DNA of 13,597 bases from Burkholderiaceae bacterium (lineage in GTDB: Bacteria; Pseudomonadota; Gammaproteobacteria; Burkholderiales; Burkholderiaceae_C): the NCBI GenBank assembly GCA_017999135.1, contig JAGOBT010000031.1, positions 1 to 13,597 of the forward strand, given 5' to 3'. Shown in pieces: positions 1 to 8,983 of this stretch. Numbering within the stretch: the first letter of the stretch is position 1; each line of letters opens with the position of its first letter. Below the pieces are notes generated by a model. The model made no database searches. It was not told where the DNA came from and saw nothing but the letters and a program-made list of their open reading frames with translations. The translations under genes were made by a program, and so were the position numbers.

Positions 1-1853
<1,853 letters not shown>

Positions 1854-1861
<8 letters not shown>

Positions 1862-3026
1862 TCTTCTTCTCCGCCTTCACTTCGGACATGAGCGTCGTGA
1901 AGCGGTCAAACAGGTAGGCGATGTCATGCGGGCCGGGCGATGCTTCCGGGTGGCCCTGGAAGCAGAAGGCCGGGCGGTCGGTGCGGGCCAGGCCCTGCAG
2001 CGTGTTGTCGAACAGGCTGATGTGGGTGGGCCGCAGATTGGGCGGCAAGCTGCTCTCGTCCACCGCGAAGCCATGGTTCTGGCTGGTGATCGACACCCGG
2101 CCGGAATCCAGATCCTTCACGGGGTGGTTGGCGCCGTGGTGGCCGAACTTCATCTTGAAGGTCTTGGCGCCCGAGGCCAGGGCCATGATCTGGTGGCCCA
2201 GGCAGATGCCGAACGTCGGAATCCCGGTGTCGATCAGCGTGCGGGCGGCGGCAATCGCATAGTCGCAGGGCTCCGGGTCGCCCGGGCCGTTGCTCAGGAA
2301 GATGCCGTCGGGGCGCAGCGCCAGCACCTCGTCAGCGGGCGTGCGGGCCGGCACCACGGTGACGCGGCAGCCGCGGCTGGCCAGCATGCGCAGGATGTTG
2401 CGCTTGACGCCGAAGTCGTAGGCCACGACGTGAAAGCGGGCGTCCGACAAGGTGCCGTGGCCGCTGCCCAGTGCCCATTCGGTCTCGGTCCAGGCGTAGG
2501 TTTGGTTCACCGACACCACCTGGGCCAGGTCTTGCCCGGCCATGCTGGGCGCGCCCTGGGCGCGGGTGATGGCAGTGTCGATGTCGGCCTGGGTGATGGC
2601 GTGGCCGGCCGCGAAGCTGGTGATGCAGCCGTTCTGCGCGCCCTTGGTGCGCAGCACCCGGGTCAGCCGTCGGGTGTCGATGCCGGCGATGGCCACCGTG
2701 CCTTCACGCTGCAGGTAGGCGTCCAGCGTGCTGGTGGCGCGGAAGTTGGACATGCGCACCGGCAGGTCCTTGATGATCAGGCCGGCGGCATGGATCTTCG
2801 TGGCTTCGACGTCTTCCTCGTTGACACCGTAGCTGCCGATGTGCGGATACGTCAGGGTGACGATCTGCCGGCAGTAGCTGGGGTCGGTGAGGATTTCCTG
2901 GTAACCGGTGAAGGCGGTGTTGAACACCACCTCGCCCACGGTGTGCCCGGCGGCGCCGATGGAGATGCCCTGGAAGACCGTGCCGTCTGCAAGGGCGAGA
3001 AGTGCGGGGGGCAGAACAGGCAGCAA
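1854..3026 (-). CDS. carA: Carbamoyl-phosphate synthase small (glutaminase) subunit
   Basis: CarA hydrolyses glutamine and passes ammonia to CarB. The 390-residue product has the usual family length. The N-terminal CPSase_sm domain (~5-135) contains [19 protein letters not shown] and GIDTRRLTR. The C-terminal class-I glutamine amidotransferase domain starts near 198 ([16 protein letters not shown]). The nucleophile is Cys275 in [13 protein letters not shown], and the partner residues are His359 and Glu361 in [10 protein letters not shown]. The start is TTG at 3026: it gives the N-terminus typical of relatives ([15 protein letters not shown], first residue read as Met), a GGAG lies 9 nt upstream, and there is no nearby ATG. 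The stop overlaps the carB start. carA probably heads a carAB operon with its own promoter in the gap before glcG. Confidence 0.96.
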
Positions 3027-3121
3027 GAGAAATGGCTCCGGAAGTCGCGCACACCCAGCTCCGCTCCGAAGAGGCGCCGCCGATGGGGTGTCGGCGTTGC
3101 CCTGGGCAGGAAGTCCGGTGG

Positions 3122-3140
3122 GAAACTTCGCAGGAGTTTC
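3122..3140 (-). repeat. Inverted repeat in the carA leader
   Basis: GAAACT and AGTTTC arms, 6 bp each and perfectly complementary, are separated by 7 bases. The repeat lies about 95 nt upstream of the carA start and roughly 30-45 nt after the predicted transcription start. No T-run follows on the minus strand, so it does not look like an intrinsic terminator. It could be a small leader hairpin, or chance. Confidence 0.3.
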
Positions 3141-3173
3141 GCTAGGCTGCGGTGGTGGCGGGTAAACCTCGGA

Positions 3174-3182
3174 ATGATAGCA
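3174..3182 (-). promoter_or_regulatory. Predicted carA promoter, extended -10 box
   Basis: On the minus strand the sequence reads TGCTATCAT, an extended -10 (TGn plus TATCAT, one mismatch to TATAAT). Transcription would start near 3167 and leave a leader of about 140 nt before the TTG of carA. I see no good -35 hexamer at 16-18 bp; extended -10 promoters often do without one. Confidence 0.45.
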
Positions 3183-3184
3183 GG

Positions 3185-3200
3185 TCCGGGTTTGCCCGGA
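3185..3200. promoter_or_regulatory. 16-bp palindrome abutting the carA -10 (possible operator)
   Basis: TCCGGG, 4 bases, CCCGGA: two perfect 6-bp arms. Its centre is about 25 bp upstream of the predicted carA start point, between the -35 and -10 zones, where a repressor would block polymerase. It also sits 13 bases beyond the glcG stop codon. No T-run follows on the minus strand, so terminator function is less likely. The operator role is inference from position and symmetry. Confidence 0.3.
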
Positions 3201-3212
3201 TCCAGCGGCCCG

Positions 3213-3617
3213 TCAGCCGAGTGCAGCGATGCCGGCGCGGGCGATCTGCGCGTCTTCGCTGCTCTTGACACCGCTGACGCCCACCGCGCCCACGCAGTGC
3301 CCGTCCACCATGATGGGCACGCCGCCTTCGAGCATGCCTTCCAGCGCCGGAGCGCTCAGAAAGCTGGTGCGGCCCTGGTTGATCATGTCCTCGTAGACCT
3401 TGCTGTCGCGCCGGCCCAGCGCGGCGGTGCGGGCCTTGGCCGGGCCGATGTGGGCCGACAGCGGCGCGGCGCCGTCCAGGCGCTGCAGCCACAGCAGGTG
3501 GCCGCCATCGTCGACGATGGCGATGGTCACCGCCCAGCCGTTGGCTTGGGCTTCGGCCTCGGCGGCCTGGGCGATGGCACGCACGTCGGACAGGGTCAGC
3601 ACGGATTTGGTCTGCAT
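3213..3617 (-). CDS. HbpS/GlcG-family (DUF336) small protein
   Basis: This 134-residue product is full length for the HbpS/GlcG family. Members of this family have been described as haem-binding or sensor-accessory proteins or occur in catabolic operons; the role of most is unknown. Family motifs are VDDGGHLL (35-42), the KARTA helix motif (61-65), GGVPI (98-102), GAVGVSG (110-116) and SEDAQIA (120-126). I see no signal peptide, so a cytoplasmic location is expected. The ATG at 3617 was chosen because it begins the conserved domain and has GGAG 6 nt upstream; the frame extends to 3848 but that extension crosses the divergent yccA start. The gene is co-oriented with carAB but separated from carA by 186 bp with a candidate promoter, so it is probably a separate unit. 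Ligand and function cannot be read from sequence. Confidence 0.85.
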   Translation of the reverse strand: MQTKSVLTLSDVRAIAQAAEAEAQANGWAVTIAIVDDGGHLLWLQRLDGAAPLSAHIGPAKARTAALGRRDSKVYEDMINQGRTSFLSAPALEGMLEGGVPIMVDGHCVGAVGVSGVKSSEDAQIARAGIAALG

Positions 3618-3706
3618 CGGAAGCTCCGAAAATGTGGGGTGCGGCAGTTTGCCCCAGCCCGCGAGGGTGATTGGCACCTGAACGGCGCGGACACACCTGC
3701 GGAACT

Positions 3707-3712
3707 TAGAAT
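3707..3712 (+). promoter_or_regulatory. Predicted -10 box for the yccA-like gene
   Basis: TAGAAT lies 50 nt before the ATG at 3763. No convincing -35 is seen at the right spacing; a TTGGCA at 3671-3676 is too far away (30 bp). The 145-bp glcG/yccA intergenic region must also carry the glcG promoter on the other strand, where I could not pick a clear box. Confidence 0.35.
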
Positions 3713-3762
3713 GCGTTGGCGGATCAGAGCCGCATCCCTGACAACCTTCTGGAGGTCTCCAC

Positions 3763-4461
3763 ATGAACGAACAACGCCTGCAAACCCTGCCCGGCTTCGG
3801 CTCGGCGGGCACGCTGGCCGCTGATCGCAACCGCGTCCTGCGCAACACCTACTGGCTGCTGGCGCTGTCGATGGTGCCCACGGTGCTGGGCGCCTGGGTG
3901 GGCGTGTCCACGGGCATCATGGCCTCGCTGGGCGGCGGCCTGTCCGCGATCCTGTTCCTGGCTGGCGCATTCGGTTTCATGTTCGCGATCGAGAAGAACA
4001 AGCACTCGTCCACCGGCGTGGTGCTGCTGCTGGCCTTCACGTTCTTCATGGGCCTGATGCTGTCGCGCATGCTGGCGATGGTGCTGGGCTTCTCGAACGG
4101 TGCCTCGCTGGTGATGACCGCCTTCGCCGGCACGGCGGTGGTGTTCATCGGCATGGCCAGCCTGGCCACGGTGATCAAGCGTGACCTGTCGGGCATGGGC
4201 AAGTTCCTGTTTGTCGGCGCCCTGATCCTGCTGGCTGCGGGCATCGTCAACATCTTCATGCAGAGCACCGCATTGATGATGACGCTGTCGGTGCTGGCCA
4301 TCGTGGTCTTCTCGGGCTTCATGCTGTTCGACATCAAGCGCGTGATCGACGGCGGCGAAACCAACTACATCAGCGCCACGCTGGCCATCTACCTGGACAT
4401 CTACAACGTGTTCCAGAGCCTGCTGGCCATCCTGGGCATCGCGGGCGGCGAACGCGAATAA
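3763..4461 (+). CDS. Bax inhibitor-1/YccA-family inner-membrane protein
   Basis: This 232-residue protein has a hydrophilic N-terminus (~1-28) and about seven hydrophobic helices (roughly 29-48, 52-76, 85-108, 115-137, 147-165, 170-190, 203-225). That is the size and layout of the BI-1/TMBIM family. The family's two conserved acidic residues near the C-terminus are present: Asp190 in FMLFDIKRVIDGGETNYI and Asp212 in YLDIYNVFQSLL. In the B. subtilis homologue YetJ the equivalent pair gates calcium leak; in E. coli YccA interacts with the FtsH protease. Either role is inference here. The start is well supported by GGAGG 7 nt upstream. The gene stands alone, divergent from glcG, and ends at an intrinsic terminator before convergent rlmD. 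It could be called yccA or ybhL; sequence alone does not decide. Confidence 0.92.
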   Translation: MNEQRLQTLPGFGSAGTLAADRNRVLRNTYWLLALSMVPTVLGAWVGVSTGIMASLGGGLSAILFLAGAFGFMFAIEKNKHSSTGVVLLLAFTFFMGLMLSRMLAMVLGFSNGASLVMTAFAGTAVVFIGMASLATVIKRDLSGMGKFLFVGALILLAAGIVNIFMQSTALMMTLSVLAIVVFSGFMLFDIKRVIDGGETNYISATLAIYLDIYNVFQSLLAILGIAGGERE

Positions 4462-4482
4462 GCCGGCATCTGCGCCAGCACG

Positions 4483-4507
4483 AAGGGCTTCCTCGGGAGC
4501 CCTTTTT
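4483..4507 (+). terminator. Intrinsic terminator after the yccA-like gene
   Basis: A 7-bp stem AAGGGCT/AGCCCTT, extended by G-T and C-G pairs to a tetraloop, is followed by five T residues at 4503-4507. It starts 21 nt after the yccA stop. On the opposite strand only a short T-run follows, so it may act weakly on rlmD transcripts. Confidence 0.85.
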
Positions 4508-4526
4508 CATGTCCGGCGCGGTGCGG

Positions 4527-5897
4527 TCAGCCGCGCTCGAACACCGCCATGCTTTCCACGTGCGCCGTGTGCGGAAACATGTTCACCGCCCCTGCCGCCA
4601 CGCAGCGGTAGCCGGCCTGGTGCACCAGCAGGCCGGCGTCGCGCGCCAGCGTGGCGGGGTTGCAGCTGACGTAGACAATGCGTTGCGGCGGCTGCCAACC
4701 GTCACGCGGCGCCGCGTGCAGATCGGCCAGCGCCTTGGCCAGCGCGAACGCGCCCTCGCGCGGCGGGTCGACCAGCCACTTGTCGGCCGGGCCCTGGGCC
4801 ACCAGGTCGTCGGCGGTCAGCTCGAACAGGTTGCGCGCAGCAAACTGCGCCTTGCCGGCCAGCTGGTTGCGCGCGGCGTTGTCGCGGGCGCGCTGCACCA
4901 GGGTCTCGCTGCCCTCGATGCCCAGCACCGCCCCGGCGCGCGTGGCCAGCGGCAGGGTGAAATTGCCCAGGCCGCAGAACCAGTCGATCACCCGCTCGGC
5001 CGGCCGCGGGTCCAGCAGGCGCACCGCACGGCCCACCAGCACGCTGTTGATCGGGTGGTTGACCTGCGTGAAGTCGGTGGGCTTGAACGGCATGGTGATG
5101 CCGTACTCGGGCAGCGCATACGCCAGCTCCGGCGTCTGCGGCCCGCCGGTGTCCAGCAGGTGCACCGTGTCAGGCCCCTTGGGCTGCAGCCACCACTGCA
5201 CGCCATGCTGGGCGGCAAAGGCACGCAGCCGGTCGGCATCGGCCGCCGTCAACGGCTCCAGGTGGCGCAGCACCAGGGCCGTGACCAGGCCGTCCAGCCG
5301 CTGGCCGATGGCCAGTTCGATCTGCGGCAGGCGGTCGCGCTGGTCCATGCTGCCGATCAGCGCCCGCAACGGCATCAGCATCGCGCTGACATGCGGCGGC
5401 AACACCGGGCACACCTGCATGTCGGCCAGGTAGCGGCTCTTGCGCTCGTGGAAACCGATCAGCACCGTGCCCTTCTTGGCCACATGGCGCACCGACAGGC
5501 GGGCCCGGTAGCGGTAGCCCCACGCCGGCCCGTGGATGGGTCTCAGCAATTGGTCGGGCTGCACCTTGGCCAGGTGCTGCAGGTTGTCTTCCAGCACCCG
5601 CTGCTTGACGGCCACCTGCGCGGCGGCATCCAGATGCTGCATCTTGCAGCCACCGCAGGCGCCCGGGTGCAGGCCGAAATGCGGGCAGCCGGGGCGCACG
5701 CGCTGCGCACTCTCGCGCCGCAAGGCCGTCATTTCGCCCTGCTCCCAGGCGTTCTTGCTGCGGCCGGTGCGCACCTGCACCTGCTCGCCCGGCAGCGCGC
5801 CCTCGATGAAGACCACCTTGCCCTCGGCGTTGCGGGCCACGCCCTGGGCTTCGAGGTCGAGCGAGTCGACCTGCAGCCATTCATTGCTTGCTGTCAT
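4527..5897 (-). CDS. rlmD: 23S rRNA (uracil-1939-C5)-methyltransferase RlmD
   Basis: RlmD (RumA) methylates U1939 of 23S rRNA using S-adenosylmethionine. The 456-residue product has an N-terminal TRAM-like RNA-binding region (~5-60). Four cysteines suit the family's [4Fe-4S] cluster: Cys71, Cys81 and Cys84 (in [13 protein letters not shown]) and Cys163 (MQVCPVL). The methyltransferase fold follows: SAM loop [14 protein letters not shown] (305-318), DPPR (377-380), catalytic Cys412 in [12 protein letters not shown] and general base Glu448 in [11 protein letters not shown]. All key residues are present. The four-cysteine cluster and the two-residue spacing in CGGC favour RlmD over RlmC or TrmA, though related paralogues exist. 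The ATG at 5897 lacks a Shine-Dalgarno sequence but has a -10-like box 6 nt upstream, so the mRNA may be leaderless. It converges on the yccA-like gene. Confidence 0.94.
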   Translation of the reverse strand: MTASNEWLQVDSLDLEAQGVARNAEGKVVFIEGALPGEQVQVRTGRSKNAWEQGEMTALRRESAQRVRPGCPHFGLHPGACGGCKMQHLDAAAQVAVKQRVLEDNLQHLAKVQPDQLLRPIHGPAWGYRYRARLSVRHVAKKGTVLIGFHERKSRYLADMQVCPVLPPHVSAMLMPLRALIGSMDQRDRLPQIELAIGQRLDGLVTALVLRHLEPLTAADADRLRAFAAQHGVQWWLQPKGPDTVHLLDTGGPQTPELAYALPEYGITMPFKPTDFTQVNHPINSVLVGRAVRLLDPRPAERVIDWFCGLGNFTLPLATRAGAVLGIEGSETLVQRARDNAARNQLAGKAQFAARNLFELTADDLVAQGPADKWLVDPPREGAFALAKALADLHAAPRDGWQPPQRIVYVSCNPATLARDAGLLVHQAGYRCVAAGAVNMFPHTAHVESMAVFERG

Positions 5898-5903
5898 GTG
5901 CCG

Positions 5904-5909
5904 ATTATC
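5904..5909 (-). promoter_or_regulatory. Predicted -10 box for rlmD (leaderless start)
   Basis: On the minus strand GATAAT is followed by only six bases (CGGCAC) and then the ATG of rlmD. A normal -10 to +1 distance would put the first transcribed base on or next to the A of the ATG. The expected -35 position falls inside the upstream terminator stem and shows no match. Confidence 0.4.
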
Positions 5910-5917
5910 CGGGCGTG

Positions 5918-5940
5918 AAAAAGGCCGCCCGCAGGCGGCC
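5918..5940 (-). terminator. Intrinsic terminator of the binding-protein gene
   Basis: On the minus strand a perfect 7-bp GC stem GGCCGCC/GGCGGCC with a 4-base loop is followed by five T residues (5922-5918). It begins 20 nt beyond the stop codon at 5961 and ends only 20 nt before the rlmD start, so it should separate the two genes transcriptionally. Confidence 0.88.
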
Positions 5941-5960
5941 TGGTGCGGATCCGGCCAGGA

Positions 5961-7124
5961 TCACGGCTTGATGTAGTCGCCCACCACTTTCCAGCGGCCG
6001 TCGACGATCTGCGACAGGCGCGACAGATCATTACCCAGTCGCTTGGTGGCTGTGAAGGTGGTCTGCGGCGACCCGAACATGTCGGGCTCGACCGTCAACG
6101 TGTCCATGGCCTTGATGAACGTGTCGGTGCTGAGGTTGGCGCCGGCCTTCTGCGCCGCCTTGGCGAACAGGTCGACGATGGTGTAGCCGTAGACCGAGAA
6201 CACGGTCGGGTCTTCGTTGAACTTGGTCTTGTACTTGTTGGCCCAGAAGCGCATCGGCTGCGAGGCCTCGTCCAGGTACGGATGCTGCGCCGTCATGGTG
6301 GCATACAGGCCGTCCATCGGCTTGCCGCCCAGCTTGTGGATCAGGTCGGTGTAGCTGGCGCTGCTGCCCAGAAAGACCGGGTTGAAGCCGGTCTTGCGTG
6401 ATTCACCGATGGTGCCGATGGTCTCGCGGATGATGGTGCCCAGGATCACCATGTCGCAGCCGGCGGCCTTCATGCGGGCCACCTGGGACGAGAAATCGGT
6501 GGCGCCGCGCTTGTAGCTGGTTTTCTCGGCCAGTTCCATGCCCACCGTCTTCAGGCCGGCCTCGGCGCCGCGCAGCACTTCCAGGCCGAATTCATCGTCC
6601 TGGTAGATGGTGCAGGGCTTCTTGCTGCCCTTGTCCTTGGCCAGCTTGGGGGCAGCCAGGCGGATCTGGTCGAAGTAGGTGGCGGCGAACGAGTACTTCA
6701 GCTTGTGGAAGGGCTCGTACATCTCGCGCGCTGCGGTGATCGGCAGGAAATTGATGACGTTCTTCTCGAACTGCACCGGCATGGCCGCATTGTTGTGGGC
6801 GGTGCCGATGTGGCCGGCCATCAGGAAGATCTTGTCCTGGTTGACCAGCTTCTGCGCGGCCAGCACCGCGCGCTTGGGGTCATAGCCGGCGTCTTCGACC
6901 AGCAGCTTGAGCTTGCGGCCATGGATGCCGCCTTGCTCGTTGATCTCGTCCACCCGCAACTGCATGCCGTTGCGCGACTGCTTGCCGAAGGCGGCCACCG
7001 GGCCGGACAAGTCCTGGATGCTGCCGATGACCACTTCGGTCTTGCTGACGCCCTGCGACTGGGCCTGGGCAGCACCAGTGCCGACGACGGCCAGCACGGC
7101 CAGGGTGAGGGATGCGATCTTCAT
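5961..7124 (-). CDS. ABC transporter periplasmic substrate-binding protein, branched-chain amino-acid (LivJ/Peripla_BP_6) type
   Basis: The 387-residue product captures a small ligand in the periplasm for an ABC importer of the HAAT/LivJ class. Residues 1-21 are a Sec signal peptide (MKIASLTLAVLAVVG core, cleavage expected after AQA at 19-21). The mature part opens with VVIGSIQDLSGPVAAFGKQ and continues with GMQLRVDEINEQGGIHGRKLKLLVEDAGYDP split across the first lobe, the Peripla_BP_6 signature. ATG 7124 was chosen because it gives the signal peptide and has GGAG 5 nt upstream; the frame extends to 7157 without a better start. No permease or ATPase gene is adjacent, so it is an orphan and must share a transporter encoded elsewhere. 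The ligand could be a branched-chain amino acid, an amide or an aromatic acid. It has its own terminator, and it occupies the place downstream of nlpD where rpoS commonly lies. Confidence 0.92.
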   Translation of the reverse strand: MKIASLTLAVLAVVGTGAAQAQSQGVSKTEVVIGSIQDLSGPVAAFGKQSRNGMQLRVDEINEQGGIHGRKLKLLVEDAGYDPKRAVLAAQKLVNQDKIFLMAGHIGTAHNNAAMPVQFEKNVINFLPITAAREMYEPFHKLKYSFAATYFDQIRLAAPKLAKDKGSKKPCTIYQDDEFGLEVLRGAEAGLKTVGMELAEKTSYKRGATDFSSQVARMKAAGCDMVILGTIIRETIGTIGESRKTGFNPVFLGSSASYTDLIHKLGGKPMDGLYATMTAQHPYLDEASQPMRFWANKYKTKFNEDPTVFSVYGYTIVDLFAKAAQKAGANLSTDTFIKAMDTLTVEPDMFGSPQTTFTATKRLGNDLSRLSQIVDGRWKVVGDYIKP

Positions 7125-7165
7125 GCTGTCTCCGTTGCGCACGCCGGCTGGCGGCAAGTGCGCGG

Positions 7166-7171
7166 ATGCTA
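7166..7171 (-). promoter_or_regulatory. Possible -10 box for the binding-protein gene
   Basis: TAGCAT on the minus strand lies 41 nt upstream of the ATG at 7124, in the 117-bp gap after nlpD. There is no clear -35. The same TAGCAT hexamer precedes the response-regulator gene at 10894. Confidence 0.28.
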
Positions 7172-7241
7172 GCCGCGCACCACGGCTGCAGACATCTGGG
7201 AAACGCTGATCTGGCGCCTGGCGCCCCCTGGGCCCGGGGCG

Positions 7242-8132
7242 TCAGCGCGGCGGCAGCAGGCGCGCCGGGTCAACTGGCTTGCCCTGGCGCCGGATCTCGA
7301 AGTGCAGTTGCACCCGCTCGGCGTCACTGGACCCCATCTCGGCGATCTTCTGGCCACGGCGCACGGCCTGGTCTTCCTTCACCAGCAAGGCCTGGTTGTG
7401 GGCGTAGGCGGTGAGGTAGGTGTTGTTGTGCTTGACGATCACCAGGTTGCCGTAGCCGCGCAGGCCCGAGCCGGCGTAGACCACGCGGCCGTCGGCCGCC
7501 GCCAGCACCGGGTCGCCCGCCTTGCCGGCGATGGCCAGGCCCTTCTGCTTGCCTTCCTCGAAGCCGGCCAGCACCGTGCCGGCCGACGGCCAGGCCCAGG
7601 CGGGTTCATCGTCGGCCTGGGTCGGCGCAGCCGGCGCCACCACCGCGGCCGGCGCTGACACTGCAGGCACAGGTGACGGTGCAACAGGCGGCGGTGCATC
7701 CAGAGGCTTGCTCTCGACCTTGGGCGGTGCCACGCCCTGGCTGGCCAGCGCCGCGGCATCAGCCTGCGGCGGAATCACCCGCAACACCTGGCCCACCTCG
7801 ATCAGGTTGGGGTTCTCGATGCCGTTCCAGCGCACGATGTCGCGCCAGTTCTGGCCCTGCTCCAGGCCGATGCGGATCATCGTGTCGCCAGGCTTGACGG
7901 TGTAGTAGCCAGGCTTGCCGGCGTTTTCGGTGCCAGGCAGCACCTTGGCGCCGTCGGCAGGCACCGACACCGGCGGCGTGGTGGCTGCGGGCGGGGGCAG
8001 AGGTGCGCGCGCGCCCTGCCGGACGGGCTGCCGAACCTCCACCGGCGCCTTGGTCTGCGTGGCGGCACAGCCAGCCAGCCACGCCACGCCGCTCAGCAGC
8101 AACAGGATCGGCAGACGGCGGACAGGCAGCAT
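7242..8132 (-). CDS. nlpD: NlpD-type lipoprotein with LysM and degenerate LytM (M23) domains
   Basis: NlpD proteins activate periplasmic amidases that split septal peptidoglycan during cell division. The 296-residue product has a lipoprotein signal with lipobox LAGC (Cys22), which anchors it in a membrane. A proline-rich linker follows, then a LysM peptidoglycan-binding domain (~76-120: YYTVKPGDTMIRIG to VGQVLRVI), an Ala/Pro-rich linker (~121-178) and a LytM domain (~183-290). The metal site is broken. The usual HxxxD segment reads KQKGLAIAG (~195-203) and the HxH motif reads QLHFE with only His277 left, so it should regulate rather than cut peptidoglycan. It follows pcm by 26 nt. There is no Shine-Dalgarno before the ATG at 8132, but a TAAAAT box inside pcm could give its own transcript. 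The name rests on domain order plus surE-pcm-nlpD synteny. Confidence 0.92.
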   Translation of the reverse strand: MLPVRRLPILLLLSGVAWLAGCAATQTKAPVEVRQPVRQGARAPLPPPAATTPPVSVPADGAKVLPGTENAGKPGYYTVKPGDTMIRIGLEQGQNWRDIVRWNGIENPNLIEVGQVLRVIPPQADAAALASQGVAPPKVESKPLDAPPPVAPSPVPAVSAPAAVVAPAAPTQADDEPAWAWPSAGTVLAGFEEGKQKGLAIAGKAGDPVLAAADGRVVYAGSGLRGYGNLVIVKHNNTYLTAYAHNQALLVKEDQAVRRGQKIAEMGSSDAERVQLHFEIRRQGKPVDPARLLPPR

Positions 8133-8158
8133 GGGAGCGGGTGGGGCCGGTGGCCCGA

Positions 8159-8983
8159 TCAGACGGTGCCCGATTTTAGGGGGACGAAGTGCACGGCTTC
8201 GTGCTCGGTGCGCACCAGGCCACTCTCGCGCCGGTCGACCACCACCAGCACCTGGCCGCGGCCGCCACTGCGGTGCATCGGCGCCACCAGGCGGCCGCCC
8301 ACGGCCAGCTGGTCGAGCCAGGAAGCGGGCAGTTCGTCACCGCCGGCGGCGGCGATCAGGCTGTCGTACGGCGCATTCGGCGGGTGGCCCAGCATGCCGT
8401 CGCCGAACACCAGGCGCACATGGTCGAGGCGCCATGCAGCCAGGTTGGCCTGGGCCTTGTCGAACAGCGGCCGCAACCGCTCGATCGACACCACCCGGCG
8501 CGCCAGTTGCGCCAGCAGCGCCGTCTGGTAGCCGCAGCCGGTGCCCACCTCCAGCGTGCGCCCCAGGTGACCGGCTTCGCGGGCGCTGCCGCCGTCGAAC
8601 AGCAGCTCGATCATGCGGGCCACCACCGACGGCTTGGAGATCGTCTGGCCGTGGCCGATCGGCAGACTGGTGTCTTCATAGGCCTGGATGGCCAGGGCTG
8701 TGTCGACGAAATGGTGGCGCGGCACCTGGCCCATTGCCGCAAACACCGGCTCGCAGCGGATGCCTTCGGCACGCAGGCGCTGCACCATGCGCTGGCGCAC
8801 CAGCGCCGAATCGAGCCCGAGGCCCTGCGGCGCCGGGCGGGCGCGGGCGTCCTTGGCGGCCTCGTGCAGATGCCGCTGCGGCCGCAACGGCTCGCGGGGC
8901 TTGGCCGCCACACCACCGCGGCCGACCTGGTCCAGCACCAACGGAAAGCGCGGCGGCCGGGCGCCACCGCTGCCAGCCGTCAT
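8159..8983 (-). CDS. pcm: Protein-L-isoaspartate O-methyltransferase
   Basis: Pcm methylates L-isoaspartyl residues in aged proteins with S-adenosylmethionine, which starts their repair in the cytoplasm. The 274-residue product shows [17 protein letters not shown] (108-124), the substrate and active-site motif, then the SAM motif [17 protein letters not shown] (144-160), the acidic end of the next strand VVSIERL (164-170), and [21 protein letters not shown] (206-226). The protein is longer than the ~208-residue E. coli enzyme because of an Arg/Pro/Ala-rich N-terminal extension of about 55 residues with no recognised domain. ATG 8983 was chosen because it overlaps the surE stop (ATGA) and has GGAGG 6 nt upstream. 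The frame extends to 9010, but there is no equally good start there. It lies in the surE-pcm-nlpD cluster and is translationally coupled to surE. Confidence 0.94.
   Translation of the reverse strand: MTAGSGGARPPRFPLVLDQVGRGGVAAKPREPLRPQRHLHEAAKDARARPAPQGLGLDSALVRQRMVQRLRAEGIRCEPVFAAMGQVPRHHFVDTALAIQAYEDTSLPIGHGQTISKPSVVARMIELLFDGGSAREAGHLGRTLEVGTGCGYQTALLAQLARRVVSIERLRPLFDKAQANLAAWRLDHVRLVFGDGMLGHPPNAPYDSLIAAAGGDELPASWLDQLAVGGRLVAPMHRSGGRGQVLVVVDRRESGLVRTEHEAVHFVPLKSGTV
8173..8178 (-). promoter_or_regulatory. Possible nlpD promoter -10 box inside the end of pcm
   Basis: TAAAAT on the minus strand, 40 nt before the nlpD ATG, is formed by the pcm codons CTA-AAA-T. CTA is rarely used in DNA this GC-rich, so the AT-rich hexamer stands out. 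No clear -35 is visible. In E. coli nlpD also has its own promoters upstream, within pcm. Confidence 0.4.

Noticed and set aside
2704..3054. GTG-started leader ORF overlapping carA in another frame
   Set aside because: It is 116 codons of Arg/His/Ser-rich shadow sequence, not a short attenuation-type leader peptide.
4509..5918. 469-codon plus-strand open frame opposite rlmD
   Set aside because: Antisense shadow of rlmD, which carries all catalytic and iron-sulphur residues.
7222..7241. GC-rich hairpin (CGCCCC/GGGGCG) just after the nlpD stop, considered as a terminator
   Set aside because: No T-run follows on the minus strand, and such stems are common at this GC content; function cannot be supported.
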